Notes: a model not told the origin generated them from the letters alone. Positions 20,597 through 30,477 are shown, numbered from the stretch's first letter. The stretch: 64,000 nt of DNA from Pseudomonas putida (GCF_022627325.1 NZ_JAETZZ010000001.1:434001-498000), one strand, 5' to 3'. Translations and numbers: made by a program.

Positions 20597-21799
20597 TCAC
20601 AGGCCGATACGGGCATCGGGCGTATCGCCCAAGGCATGCAGGCTGAAGCTGCGGGCATAAGCGTAGGGGTCGCTGCCATCCCAACCGATACCGTCGATCA
20701 GCACGCTGCTGCGCATCGGCGTGCCAGGGCAAGCCACGCCGAGTGCATCGGCGGCCTGCTGGTAAAGCGCCATCTGCTGGACCTGGCGCGCGACGCCGAG
20801 GTAGTCGGGATCATCGCGCAGCAGCCCCCAGCGACGGAACTGGGTCATGAACCACATGCCATCGGACAGGTACGGCACGTTGGCCCGCCCCTGATCGAAC
20901 AGGCGCAGGGCATGCGGGTCCTGCCAGTGGTTGCCAAGGCCGTCCTGATACACCCCGAGCAGGCGCGGTTCGACGTTTTCAAGGGGCGTATCCAGGTAGG
21001 CGCTGCTACTGAGCAGTTGCGCGGTGCCGTGGCGATTTTCCTGGTTTTGTTCAATGAAGCGGCTGGCGGCGAGGACCGCTTTGATCAGCGCCCGGGCGCT
21101 GTTGGGGTATTGCTCGGCGAAAGTGCGGGCGCAGGCCAGGACCTTTTCCGGGTGGTCGGCCCAGATCGACTGGCTGGTGGCCAAGGTAAAACCCTGGCCC
21201 TGCGCCACGGCGGCGCCGGCCCAGGGTTCGCCGACGCAGAAGCCATCGATACGGCCAGCCTGGATGTGCGCCATCATCTGCGCCGGTGGCACCACCACGC
21301 TGTTGACGTCGTGCAGGGGGTGAATACCTTGGCTTGCCAGCCAGTAATACAGCCACATGGCATGGGTGCCAGTGGGGAAGGTCTGGGCGAAGGTCAGCTT
21401 TGCCCCCTGCTGGTGCACCTGGCGTGCCAGTGCTTCAGGTGTGGTCACGCCCTTGCGTTGAAGTGCGGGGGACAGGTTGATGGCCTGGGCATTCTGGTTC
21501 AGCCCCATGAGCACCGCCATGTCCCTGGCCGGTACCCCGCCGATGCCCAGGTGCACGGCATAGACCAGGCCATAGAGGCAATGCGCGGCATCCAGTTCAC
21601 CGCTGGCCAGTTTGTCGCGCAGGCCTGCCCATGAGCCCTGGCGTTTGAGGTTCAGGGTCAGGCCGTGTTGCTGGGCGAAGCCCTGGGTGGCTGCGACCAC
21701 CACCGACGCACAATCGGTCAATGCCATGAAACCGATGTCGAGGCTGGTTTTTTCGGGTGCGTCGCTGCCGTTGACCCATGCCAGGGGTGATGTATTCAC
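20597..21799 (-). CDS. nasS: NasS, nitrate-sensing NasT inhibitor
   Basis: The 400-residue protein has the fold of CmpA/NrtA nitrate-binding proteins but no signal peptide, which marks it as the cytoplasmic sensor NasS rather than a transporter subunit. Recognisable segments include DIGFMALTDCASVVVA and the FCVGEPWAGAA motif near residue 195. NasS binds NasT in the absence of nitrate or nitrite. GTG 21799 is chosen because AGGA lies six bases upstream and the frame upstream (to 21859) lacks a ribosome-binding site. It is divergent from pyrD. Confidence 0.9.
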   Translation of the reverse strand: MNTSPLAWVNGSDAPEKTSLDIGFMALTDCASVVVAATQGFAQQHGLTLNLKRQGSWAGLRDKLASGELDAAHCLYGLVYAVHLGIGGVPARDMAVLMGLNQNAQAINLSPALQRKGVTTPEALARQVHQQGAKLTFAQTFPTGTHAMWLYYWLASQGIHPLHDVNSVVVPPAQMMAHIQAGRIDGFCVGEPWAGAAVAQGQGFTLATSQSIWADHPEKVLACARTFAEQYPNSARALIKAVLAASRFIEQNQENRHGTAQLLSSSAYLDTPLENVEPRLLGVYQDGLGNHWQDPHALRLFDQGRANVPYLSDGMWFMTQFRRWGLLRDDPDYLGVARQVQQMALYQQAADALGVACPGTPMRSSVLIDGIGWDGSDPYAYARSFSLHALGDTPDARIGL

Positions 21800-21926
21800 G
21801 TAGATCCTCGCCTGTACTGAATAGGCTGTGTGCAGGCGATGTAGCAACGCATGTGCCAAGGCGCTGTCATGCCGGCCGCGCGCTGGCTATAATCGCACCC
21901 TCACTTACCCCGAGCCTTGCCCGCCC

Positions 21927-22952
21927 ATGTATACCCTGGCCCGCCAGCTGCTGTTCAAGCTTTCCCCGGAAACCTCCCATGACCTGTCCCTGGACCTGAT
22001 CGGCGCCGGTGGCCGCCTCGGGCTCAACGGCGCGCTGTGCAAGCAGCCGGCGGCATTGCCGGTGTCGGTAATGGGCTTGAACTTCGCCAACCCGGTTGGG
22101 CTGGCGGCAGGCCTGGACAAGAATGGCGCGGCCATCGATGGCTTTGCCCAGCTGGGCTTCGGTTTTGTCGAGATCGGCACCGTGACCCCGCGAGCGCAGC
22201 CGGGCAATCCGAAGCCGCGTTTGTTCCGCCTGCCAGAGGCAACGGCAATCATCAACCGCATGGGCTTCAACAACCTGGGCGTCGATCACCTGCTCGAGCG
22301 GGTGCGCGCCGCGCGTTACAGCGGCGTGCTGGGCATCAACATCGGCAAGAACTTCGACACCCCGGTTGAGCGCGCGGTCGACGATTACCTGATCTGCCTG
22401 AACAAGGTCTATGGCCACGCCAGCTACGTAACGGTGAACATCAGCTCGCCCAATACCCCAGGCCTTCGCAGCCTGCAGTTCGGTGATTCGCTCAAGCAAC
22501 TGCTCGATGCCTTGGCCGAGCGCCGCGAGCAGCTGGCTGGTGAGCATGGCAAGCGTGTACCGCTGGCGATAAAGATCGCGCCGGACATGAGTGATGAAGA
22601 AACTGCGCTCGTGGCAGCAACGCTGATGGAATCGGGTATGGATGCGGTGATCGCCACCAACACCACCATGGGCCGTGAGGGCGTTGAAAACCTGCCGTAT
22701 GGCGGGGAGGCGGGCGGCCTTTCCGGTGCACCGGTACTGGAAAAGAGCACCCATATCGTCAAGGTGTTGTCGGCCGAGCTCAACGGCAAGATGCCGATCA
22801 TCGCTGCCGGTGGTATCACCGAAGGCCGTCACGCCGCAGAGAAGATCGCCGCTGGCGCGAGCCTGGTGCAGATCTACTCAGGCTTCATCTATAAAGGGCC
22901 GGCGCTGATCCGCGAAGCGGTGGATGCGATCGCTGCGATGCCGCGGGCATGA
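21927..22952 (+). CDS. pyrD: Dihydroorotate dehydrogenase (quinone), class 2
   Basis: The 341-residue membrane-associated flavoprotein oxidises dihydroorotate to orotate with quinone, step four of pyrimidine synthesis. The N-terminal [20 protein letters not shown] helix is the class 2 membrane-association extension. Further signatures are [20 protein letters not shown] and the catalytic Ser in [15 protein letters not shown] 21927 gives the family length; the open frame begins earlier. It is monocistronic and divergent from nasS. Confidence 0.95.
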   Translation: MYTLARQLLFKLSPETSHDLSLDLIGAGGRLGLNGALCKQPAALPVSVMGLNFANPVGLAAGLDKNGAAIDGFAQLGFGFVEIGTVTPRAQPGNPKPRLFRLPEATAIINRMGFNNLGVDHLLERVRAARYSGVLGINIGKNFDTPVERAVDDYLICLNKVYGHASYVTVNISSPNTPGLRSLQFGDSLKQLLDALAERREQLAGEHGKRVPLAIKIAPDMSDEETALVAATLMESGMDAVIATNTTMGREGVENLPYGGEAGGLSGAPVLEKSTHIVKVLSAELNGKMPIIAAGGITEGRHAAEKIAAGASLVQIYSGFIYKGPALIREAVDAIAAMPRA

Positions 22953-22962
22953 TCACGCAGGC

Positions 22963-22989
22963 ATAAAAAAGGGCCCCATCAAGGGGCCC
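22963..22989 (-). terminator. Intrinsic terminator of rmf
   Basis: GGGCCCC and GGGGCCC form a stem, loop ATCAA; on the minus strand it is followed by a run of T (A run at 22965-22970). It lies between convergent pyrD and rmf and may stop both. Confidence 0.8.
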
Positions 22990-23050
22990 CTGGGCCTTAG
23001 CCCGCCGCCCGGATGGGGCGTGCATGGTGACTCGAATTCAGTGTCCTCGT

Positions 23051-23266
23051 TCAGCCAACGGCGTGATTTTCGTTGAGTCTATGGATGCCAGCGGTGCCAG
23101 TCATTCCGTCCCAGTTATCACCGCGACCTTCACGCCAGCCGTTGATCCAGGCTTGGCGAACAGAAGGAAGATTGAAGGGGCAAAGTTCGCGGGATTTGCC
23201 GGTGACCCCGTATTGGTAGCCACGTGAATATGCTCTTTCCAACGGATCACGCTTAAGTCTTCTCAT
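23051..23266 (-). CDS. rmf: Ribosome modulation factor
   Basis: The 71-residue basic protein matches Rmf (RRLKRDPLERAYSRGYQYGV, then SRELCPF and WINGWREGRGD). Rmf dimerises 70S ribosomes into inactive 100S particles in stationary phase. The C-terminal tail after GDNWDG is longer than in E. coli, as usual for Pseudomonas. The gene has a terminator after it and a long non-coding stretch before it. Confidence 0.95.
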   Translation of the reverse strand: MRRLKRDPLERAYSRGYQYGVTGKSRELCPFNLPSVRQAWINGWREGRGDNWDGMTGTAGIHRLNENHAVG

Positions 23267-23828
23267 AGGGTGTTGCCCTCACTTGTTGACTGTAATGTCC
23301 CGTCGGCCTCTCCGAGGCCGGGCAGAGTCTTTCTGCCGGTTTGCGCCCGCTGCCGGCGTGGCGGGCTGAAAGTGCCACCTCGTTGCGAAGCGGCCTGAGA
23401 CCAGTTCTAACGAATGCGAGTCACCGAGGGAATGATCGATTTGTCATAAGGACGTAACGTTTCCAAGGGTGAGGGGATAAGTAAATAAATGCGACTCAAC
23501 CTTGTTTGACGTTGAGCCCGCTATGATCGGGGTTTGCTGAACCTTGACGTCATTTCGCCAGCGTTGCGCTGCGATGAAAGAAATATCTGGTAATGCGACG
23601 AAGGGTCACATCAACCCTGAAATCGGTAGAAATTTAATGTACTGCCTGATGATCTAAGCTCTCTCTGCCACCGGCGAGAGTGGATCGATCAGGCGGCCCG
23701 GCCCATCAGCTGCAGCATGTCGCGCAGCCAAAGGCCACTCGGACGCTTGCTGGAAGGGCGTTCGGGCAAACATCGGCGGGGCGATGCGTCACCTCGTCAA
23801 TCAAATAGCCCAAGGCTCTGGAATACAC
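23267..23828. other. 562-bp non-coding region between divergent rmf and rlmKL
   Basis: No plausible gene is seen here. On the rmf side there are two adjacent small hairpins: CGGCCTC/GAGGCCG at 23304-23320 and GGCAGA/TCTGCC at 23321-23337. If the rmf promoter lies farther right, both would be in its 5' leader. The part around 23450-23660 is AT-richer, with TTGACG and TATGAT elements near 23510-23527, but at 10-bp spacing they do not make a standard promoter. Confidence 0.5.
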
Positions 23829-26021
23829 ATGTCGGACCGTTTCGAACTTTATCTCACCTGCCCCAAAGGCCTGGAAGGCCTGCTTGCCGAAGAGGCCAAG
23901 GCCCTGGGCCTTGACGATGTGCGTGAGCACACCTCGGCCATCCGCGGCGCGGCCGACATGGAAACCGCCTACCGCCTGTGCCTCTGGTCGCGCCTTGCCA
24001 ACCGCGTGCTGTTGGTGCTCAAGCGCTTCAACATGAAAAACGCCGACGACCTCTACGACGGTGTGAACGCTGTCGACTGGGCCGATCACCTGGCGGCCGA
24101 CGGTACCCTGGCGGTCGAATTCAGTGGCCATGGCTCGGGCATCGACAACACCCACTTTGGCGCTCTGAAGGTCAAGGACGCCATCGTCGACAAGCTGCGC
24201 AACCGTGAAGGCTTGCGCCCGTCGGTGGAGAAGGTCGACCCGGACGTGCGTGTACACCTGCGCCTGGACCGTGGCGAGGCAATTCTTTCGCTCGACCTCT
24301 CCGGCCACAGCCTGCACCAGCGCGGATACCGTCTGCAGCAGGGTGCTGCGCCACTCAAGGAAAACCTGGCAGCGGCAGTGCTCATCCGTGCCGGGTGGCC
24401 ACGAATCGCCGCCGAGGGTGGCGCTCTGGCCGACCCGATGTGCGGTGTAGGTACCTTCCTGGTCGAGGCGGCCATGATCGCCGCCGATATGGCACCCAAC
24501 CTCAAGCGCGAGCGCTGGGGCTTCAGCGCCTGGCTTGGCCATGTACCGGCCACCTGGCGCAAGGTTCACGAAGAGGCGCAGGCCCGTGCACAGGCTGGGC
24601 TGGCCAAGCCGCCGCTGTGGATTCGCGGCTACGAGGCAGACCCACGGCTGATCCAGCCGGGGCGCAACAACGTCGAGCGCGCAGGCCTGAGCGACTGGGT
24701 CAAGATCTACCAAGGGGAAGTCGCCAGCTTCGAGCCGCGCCCTGATCAGAACCAGAAGGGCCTGGTCATCAGTAACCCGCCCTATGGCGAGCGTCTGGGT
24801 GATGAGGCCAGCTTGCTGTATCTCTACCAGAACCTCGGCGAGCGCTTGCGCCAGGCGTGCATGGGCTGGGAAGCGGCGGTGTTCACCGGTGCGCCGGAGT
24901 TGGGCAAGCGCATGGGCATCCGCAGCCACAAGCAATATGCGTTCTGGAACGGCGCGCTGCCGTGCAAACTGCTGCTTTTCAAGGTGCAGCCTGATCAGTT
25001 CGTCACCGGCGAGCGTCGCGAGGCCCAGGCCGAGAGCGGCGATACCCGCCGACCGCTGCCGGTAGCCAATGAGCCTGCACGCCTGTCCGAAGGCGCTCAG
25101 ATGTTCGCCAACCGCCTGCAGAAGAACCTCAAGCAACTGGGCAAGTGGGCGCGCAAGGAGCAGATCGACTGCTACCGCGTGTACGATGCCGATATGCCTG
25201 AATATGCCTTGGCGGTCGACCTCTATCAGGATTGGGTCCACGTGCAGGAGTACGCCGCGCCACGCTCGATCGACCCGGAAAAGGCCCAGGCGCGCCTGCT
25301 CGATGCCTTGTCGGCGATCCCCCAGGCGCTGGGCGTCGACCCGCAGCATGTGGTGCTCAAGCGCCGTGAGCGGCAGAGCGGCACCCGCCAGTATGAGCGC
25401 CAGGCCACCGAAGGGCGCTTCCATGAGGTCAGTGAAGGTGGCGTCAAGCTGCTGGTCAACCTCACCGACTACCTCGACACGGGCCTGTTCCTCGACCACC
25501 GCCCGATGCGCATGCGCATCCAGCGTGAGGCCGCCGGCAAGCGCTTCCTGAACCTGTTCTGCTACACCGCGACGGCCAGCGTACATGCCGCCAAGGGCGG
25601 TGCGCGCAGTACCACCAGCGTCGACCTGTCCAAGACCTACCTGGACTGGGCGCGGCGCAACCTGTCGCTGAACGGTTTCTCCGAGCGCAACCGCTTGGAG
25701 CAGGGCGATGTCATGGCGTGGCTGGAAGCCAATCGCGACACCTACGACCTGGTCTTCATCGACCCGCCAACCTTCTCCAACTCCAAACGCATGGAAGGTG
25801 TGTTCGACGTGCAGCGTGACCACGTGCAACTGCTCGACCTGGCCATGGCGCGCCTGGCCCCCGGTGGTGTGCTGTATTTCTCCAACAACTTCCGCAAGTT
25901 CCAGCTCGATGAGCACCTGGCTGCGCGGTACGTGGTGGAGGAAATCACGGCGCAGACACTGGACCCGGATTTTGCCCGTAACAATCGCATCCACCGCGCC
26001 TGGCGCCTGCAACTGCGCTAA
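23829..26021 (+). CDS. rlmL: Bifunctional 23S rRNA methyltransferase RlmK/RlmL
   Basis: The 730-residue fusion has an N-terminal THUMP domain and RlmL module (m2G2445; NPPYGERLG near residue 317) and a C-terminal RlmK module (m7G2069; FIDPPTFSNSKRM near residue 645, with SAM-binding LFCYTATASVHAA near 575). Both modify domain V of 23S rRNA. ATG 23829 is used because MSDRFELYLTCPKGLE is the family N-terminus. It reads toward the cyclase gene and could be cotranscribed with it. Confidence 0.95.
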   Translation: MSDRFELYLTCPKGLEGLLAEEAKALGLDDVREHTSAIRGAADMETAYRLCLWSRLANRVLLVLKRFNMKNADDLYDGVNAVDWADHLAADGTLAVEFSGHGSGIDNTHFGALKVKDAIVDKLRNREGLRPSVEKVDPDVRVHLRLDRGEAILSLDLSGHSLHQRGYRLQQGAAPLKENLAAAVLIRAGWPRIAAEGGALADPMCGVGTFLVEAAMIAADMAPNLKRERWGFSAWLGHVPATWRKVHEEAQARAQAGLAKPPLWIRGYEADPRLIQPGRNNVERAGLSDWVKIYQGEVASFEPRPDQNQKGLVISNPPYGERLGDEASLLYLYQNLGERLRQACMGWEAAVFTGAPELGKRMGIRSHKQYAFWNGALPCKLLLFKVQPDQFVTGERREAQAESGDTRRPLPVANEPARLSEGAQMFANRLQKNLKQLGKWARKEQIDCYRVYDADMPEYALAVDLYQDWVHVQEYAAPRSIDPEKAQARLLDALSAIPQALGVDPQHVVLKRRERQSGTRQYERQATEGRFHEVSEGGVKLLVNLTDYLDTGLFLDHRPMRMRIQREAAGKRFLNLFCYTATASVHAAKGGARSTTSVDLSKTYLDWARRNLSLNGFSERNRLEQGDVMAWLEANRDTYDLVFIDPPTFSNSKRMEGVFDVQRDHVQLLDLAMARLAPGGVLYFSNNFRKFQLDEHLAARYVVEEITAQTLDPDFARNNRIHRAWRLQLR

Positions 26022-26115
26022 TGCGACAAGCAACGTTGCATCGCTAATGGCCAATAGCTATAACTCAGCACAGGGCCATGATTTTCGCAGGACGCTGACG
26101 TGACGAGACCGAGCT

Positions 26116-28506
26116 ATGTCGAAGTATGGCGTGCGTGCGAAGGTGTTGGGCCTGTGCAGCCAGGCGATGGCTGCCTGGGCGGTGGCATTGGTGGCGCTGG
26201 TGGCCGGCAGCTTGCTGTCGATTGCCCTGGCGCTGGCCACGCATGCGTTTTACAAGCAGCAACTGCGCCAGCGCTTCGAGCTGCTGGCCAGCGAGCGCTA
26301 TAGCCGTATCGCCGAGCGCTTCGATGACCAGGAGCAGCGCCTGGACAGCTTGCGCCGCTTTTTCAGCTTCTCCAACGAAGTCACCCCAAGCGAGTTCAAC
26401 GGCTACGCCCGCCCCTTGCTGCAACGTACCCAGGCGTACTCCTGGGCGCCGCGGGTTGAAGGCGCGCAGCGGCGTGAGTTCGAGCGCCGGGCCAGTGCTG
26501 CGTTGGGTCAGGCCTACTTGATCCGTGACCTGGACGAGGGGGGCGATTGGCACCCGGCGCCGCCACGTGATCACTACTTCCCTGTGCTTTACACCCAAGC
26601 AACCCAGATGCAGGGGCAACCCTACGGGCTGGACCTGCGCGGCCAGGCGGTACGTGACCAGACCCTGATGCGTGCCGTGGAGCCCGGTAGCATGGCAGTG
26701 TCGGCGCCGCTGGACATGATCAGTGTGGCGCCGGGCTACGCCCGCGGGCTGTTGATGGTCGCGCCGGTGTTCTACACCGCGCAGGCTGACGGCCCTGCAG
26801 GGTATGCCATGGCGCTGCTGAACCTGCGGCAACTGATCACGGACGGCCTGCCGGCCATTGCCGAGGACAACCTGGTGGTACGCATCGTCGACCCCAGTGG
26901 GCGCGATGGCCATGAGTTGTTGTTCGACTCGCAGAACCCGGCCGCGCCATTGGCGTTGGTCAGCACGCAGCTGCTGCACCTGGCCGACCATCATTACCAG
27001 CTTGATATCCGCCCCAGCCAGGTATTCATGCAGGGCAACCGCTCCTCGGCAGCGCTGGCTGTGGGCTTGCTCGGTGGCCTGCTGAGCCTGTTGCTCAGTG
27101 CGTTGCTGTACAGCCTGTTCAGCCAGCGGCAACGGGCGCTCAAGCTGGTGGAGCAGCGTACCGCGCAATTGCGGGTCAGCGAGCAGTCGTTGCGCGAGAC
27201 GCATAATCAGCTGCGCAGTGTGCTTGATGCTGCTACCCAGGTCGCTATCATCGCGACCAGCCTCAAGGGCGTGGTCAGTACCTTCAATGCCGGTGCCGAA
27301 CGCATGCTGGGTTACGCGGCCAGCGAAGCGGTCGGGCATCTTCATCTGGAACACCTGGTCCTGCCTGAGGAACTCAGCCAGCGCGCCCATGCCCTGAGCC
27401 TGCGCTACGGGCGTCAGATTGACGGTGGCCAGGCGATGTTCGCCGAGACCTTGCAGGGCGGTGGCGCGCAGCCAGGCGAGTGGACCTTGGTGCGCAAGGA
27501 CGGCAGCCAGCTGTTGGCCAACATGCTGGTGACCGCAGTGCTCGACGAGCAGGGGCTTTGGGTGGGTTACCTGGCAATTTGCATCGATGTCACCGAGCAG
27601 CGTCGTGTGCATGAGGCGCTGGCGATGCGTGATCGGCTGCTGGAGAAGCTCAGTGCCGAGGTGCCGGGCGGCATTTATCAGTATCGCCTGGACGCCAACG
27701 GCCACTCGTGTTTCCCCTACGCCAGCCAAGGGCTGTTCGATATCTACGAGATCGACTTGCAGTTGCTGCAGAAGGACGCCACGGTGGTGTTCGAGCGCAT
27801 TCATGCCGATGACCTTGAGCGCGTGCGACGCTCCGTGCGCGACTCGGCCGAACACCTGTCCCCTTGGCGTGAAGAGTACCGGGTGTGCCTGCCCAAAGCC
27901 GGTTTGCGCTGGGTGCGCGGCGAGGCCACGCCCGAGGTCGGTGAAGACGGTTGTACGCTCTGGCATGGTTACCTGACCGACATTTCCGACCTCAAGGGTG
28001 TGGAGGAGGATTTGCGTAAGCTGTCGGTGACCGATGCCCTGACCGGTATCCACAACCGCCGTTACTTCCAGGAGCGGCTGAAGGCCGAACTGGACCGAGC
28101 CCAGCGTGATGATCAGGAACTGGCAGTGATCATGCTCGACATCGACCACTTCAAGAGGATCAACGACCAGTACGGTCATGCCGTGGGGGATCATGTGCTG
28201 CGCAGCTTGTGCCAGCGCATCGGTCAGCGCTTGCGGCGTACCGACGTTTTCTGTCGGCTTGGCGGGGAAGAGTTCATGGTGCTGTGCCCAGGCAGCAGCG
28301 CCGAACAGGCGCGGCTGTTGGCGATGGAACTGTGGCACGGCGTGCGCAATGTGCCTGTCGAAGGCGTTGGCAAAGTGACCGCCAGTTTTGGCGTGGCTGG
28401 ATGGCGGCCGGGGGAGGGTGCCGATGCCCTGTTGCTGCGGGCTGATGCTGGCGTCTATGCAGCCAAGCAGGCAGGCAGGGATCGTGTCGAGGCAGAATTG
28501 AGCTGA
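26116..28506 (+). CDS. CHASE-PAS-PAS-GGDEF diguanylate cyclase
   Basis: The 796-residue membrane protein begins with a hydrophobic helix (about residues 18-44), a periplasmic CHASE-type sensor (about 80-290), a second helix (about 314-336), two PAS/PAC regions (about 365-495 and 505-625) and a C-terminal GGDEF domain (about 635-795). The active-site motif is GGEEF, preceded five residues earlier by RRTD, an RxxD inhibitory site for c-di-GMP. It should be an active, feedback-inhibited cyclase making c-di-GMP. There is no EAL domain. The external signal is unknown. Confidence 0.9.
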   Translation: MSKYGVRAKVLGLCSQAMAAWAVALVALVAGSLLSIALALATHAFYKQQLRQRFELLASERYSRIAERFDDQEQRLDSLRRFFSFSNEVTPSEFNGYARPLLQRTQAYSWAPRVEGAQRREFERRASAALGQAYLIRDLDEGGDWHPAPPRDHYFPVLYTQATQMQGQPYGLDLRGQAVRDQTLMRAVEPGSMAVSAPLDMISVAPGYARGLLMVAPVFYTAQADGPAGYAMALLNLRQLITDGLPAIAEDNLVVRIVDPSGRDGHELLFDSQNPAAPLALVSTQLLHLADHHYQLDIRPSQVFMQGNRSSAALAVGLLGGLLSLLLSALLYSLFSQRQRALKLVEQRTAQLRVSEQSLRETHNQLRSVLDAATQVAIIATSLKGVVSTFNAGAERMLGYAASEAVGHLHLEHLVLPEELSQRAHALSLRYGRQIDGGQAMFAETLQGGGAQPGEWTLVRKDGSQLLANMLVTAVLDEQGLWVGYLAICIDVTEQRRVHEALAMRDRLLEKLSAEVPGGIYQYRLDANGHSCFPYASQGLFDIYEIDLQLLQKDATVVFERIHADDLERVRRSVRDSAEHLSPWREEYRVCLPKAGLRWVRGEATPEVGEDGCTLWHGYLTDISDLKGVEEDLRKLSVTDALTGIHNRRYFQERLKAELDRAQRDDQELAVIMLDIDHFKRINDQYGHAVGDHVLRSLCQRIGQRLRRTDVFCRLGGEEFMVLCPGSSAEQARLLAMELWHGVRNVPVEGVGKVTASFGVAGWRPGEGADALLLRADAGVYAAKQAGRDRVEAELS

Positions 28507-28516
28507 GGTGTGCGCA

Positions 28517-28552
28517 CCGGCCTCATCGCCGGCTTGCTGGCGATGAGGCCGG
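28517..28552. repeat. REP-like perfect inverted repeat between convergent genes
   Basis: CCGGCCTCATCGCC and GGCGATGAGGCCGG form a perfect 14-bp stem with an 8-base loop. The pattern 'ccggcctcatcgccggc' is like the palindromic REP elements spread through P. putida genomes. It may also end both converging transcripts (cyclase and dacB). Confidence 0.6.
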
Positions 28553-28568
28553 ATCTGTTGGAGTCAGA

Positions 28569-30032
28569 TCATGGGTTGACGCCTGCCGTCCGGTTACCGG
28601 CTTTGGGTTGGCGATACAGGTCCAGCAGTACCTGGTCGAGTACCTGCGATGCACCCCAGGGTTTCGGGTCGTTGAGGATCGCCGCCACTGCCCAGGTATT
28701 GCCGTTGCTGTCACGGCTGAAACCCGCGATGGCGCGTACGGTATTCAGGGTGCCCGTCTTGATGTGGCCTTCGCCGGCCATGGCGGTGCGCTTGAGGCGC
28801 TTGCGCATGGTGCCGTCCATCCCCACCAATGGCATCGAACTGATGAACTCGGCGGAGTAGGGGCTATTCCACGCCGCTTGCAGCAATGCAGCCATTTCCC
28901 GGGTGCTTACCCGTTCAGCACGCGACAGGCCCGAGCCGTTTTCCATCACCAAGTGCGGCGCGGTGATACCTTTCTTGGCCAACCACTGGCGAATCACGCG
29001 TTGGGCAGCGCGGGCATCGTCGCCATCGGCGTCGGTACGGAACTGTGCGCCAAGGCTCAGAAACAGCTGCTGGGCCATGGTGTTGTTGCTGTACTTGTTG
29101 ATGTCACGGATCACCTCCACCAGGTCGGGCGAGAAGGCCCGTGCCAGCAGGCGCGCGCCCTTGGGCACGTTCTCGATGCGGTCACGGCCCTGGATGCTGC
29201 CACCCAGCTCGTTCCAGATCGCGCGCACGGCACCGGCGGCATAGGTCGGGTGATCGAGCAGCGCGAGGTAGGTCTGCGAGTTACAGCCATCGCCCAACTG
29301 GCCGCTGACCACCACATTCATGCCATCGGCTTGAGGCACCGGGTTGTAGCGTACATCGCCAGTGCACTTTCTGGAGGCAACTGCCTTGACCTGGTTGTCG
29401 ATGCGAATGCTCGCAATGGGTGGCTCGACGGCGACAGTCACTTTGCCGCCATCGTTGCGGGCGACGAAGCGCAGGGCCTTGAGGTTGACCAGCAAGGAGT
29501 CGGGCTTGACCAGGAAGGGCTTGTTCATGTCGCCGCCGTCATCATTGAAATGCGGCAGGTTGGGCTGTACGAAGTGGCTACGGTCCAGCACCAGGTCGCC
29601 GGTAATGGTGCGCACGCCGTTGGCACGCAGGTCACGCATCAGCAGCCACAGTTTCTCCATGTTCAGCTTGGGGTCACCGCCGCCCTTGAGGTACAGGTTG
29701 CCGTTGAGCACGCCGTTGCTCAGGGTGCCATCGGTGTAGAACTCGGTCTTCCACTGGAATGTCGGGCCGAGCAGTTCGAGGGCTGCATAGGTGGTGACCA
29801 GCTTCATGGTCGAGGCCGGGTTGACTGACACATCGGCGTTGAACACGGTCGGCGTGCCAGGGCCATTGAGCGGCAGCATCACCAGTGACAGTGCGCTGTC
29901 CTGCAGTTTGCTGGCTTTGAGCGCTTGCTGAACCTTGGGTGGCAGCGTGGTGTTTACAGCCGCAGCCTGGCTGGGCAGGGCGAACGGCAGGAGCATGCCG
30001 GCGAGAACGAGGGGGCGGAGCGATTTGATCAT
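28569..30032 (-). CDS. dacB: D-alanyl-D-alanine carboxypeptidase/endopeptidase (PBP4 family)
   Basis: The 487-residue protein has a signal peptide (about residues 1-24, ending SQAAA) and the class C PBP / peptidase S13 motifs: SxxK as Ser74 in PASTMK, SxN in KYSNNTMAQ, and KTG in HIKTGTLN near residue 430. It should trim or cleave peptidoglycan cross-bridges in the periplasm. It stands alone, divergent from the yggL stub. Confidence 0.93.
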   Translation of the reverse strand: MIKSLRPLVLAGMLLPFALPSQAAAVNTTLPPKVQQALKASKLQDSALSLVMLPLNGPGTPTVFNADVSVNPASTMKLVTTYAALELLGPTFQWKTEFYTDGTLSNGVLNGNLYLKGGGDPKLNMEKLWLLMRDLRANGVRTITGDLVLDRSHFVQPNLPHFNDDGGDMNKPFLVKPDSLLVNLKALRFVARNDGGKVTVAVEPPIASIRIDNQVKAVASRKCTGDVRYNPVPQADGMNVVVSGQLGDGCNSQTYLALLDHPTYAAGAVRAIWNELGGSIQGRDRIENVPKGARLLARAFSPDLVEVIRDINKYSNNTMAQQLFLSLGAQFRTDADGDDARAAQRVIRQWLAKKGITAPHLVMENGSGLSRAERVSTREMAALLQAAWNSPYSAEFISSMPLVGMDGTMRKRLKRTAMAGEGHIKTGTLNTVRAIAGFSRDSNGNTWAVAAILNDPKPWGASQVLDQVLLDLYRQPKAGNRTAGVNP

Positions 30033-30219
30033 ATGAGATTCATACCCTGCGGACGAGGGAAAAAGACATAGGGGCTGTAAGAGATGATGGCCCCTCTACG
30101 AAATATAGTGCGCATTATGCCCCAAGCGCAGCACTCATGCGCCACGTTCGACGGAAAAGCGCCGTTGTACTGCGGAAACTGTTAAAGTGCCGCGCGTTAT
30201 TACTCAAGCGGATTGTTTC

Positions 30220-30300
30220 ATGGCTACCAACCGTTCCCGTCGTCTGCGCAAGAAGCTGTGCGTTGATGAATTCCAGGTTTTGCTGATTAGCAAAAAATAG
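30220..30300 (+). pseudogene. Truncated 5' stub of yggL
   Basis: The first 19 codons read MATNRSRRLRKKLCVDEFQ, identical in protein to the start of the intact yggL at 30887-30543, but many codons differ synonymously. After 30276 the homology stops and seven unrelated codons lead to TAG. The sequence just upstream also aligns with that of the intact copy (GCG-rich, then ATTACT, then GGATT before the ATG), so promoter and leader are shared. It is read as the remains of the resident gene, cut at the island edge. Confidence 0.8.
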
Positions 30301-30477
30301 TGGGTTGGTTGTCAAAAATCTCTCTCTCATCCCCCTCCAAATCTGGCTCGGCCCATACCTCACCCCCTGCCAGCAGCCATTAGCAACCTCTCGTTCGCAC
30401 CTATCCAATCCCCCAGATTGCCTAAGCGTCAAGCTCCGAATTGGCCTTTAGCGGCAAGCTCGCTTTGTGACCGGCCA

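Noticed and set aside
23510..23527. TTGACG...TATGAT as a promoter for rlmKL
   Set aside because: The spacer is 10 bp, far short of the 16-18 bp required.
23706..28338. Long antisense frames over rlmKL (23706-26054) and the cyclase (26065-28338)
   Set aside because: Both mirror strongly supported genes and show no motif or ribosome-binding site.
30115..30432. 105-codon minus-strand frame across the yggL stub
   Set aside because: It runs antisense through the stub and filler DNA with no start signal and no recognisable content.
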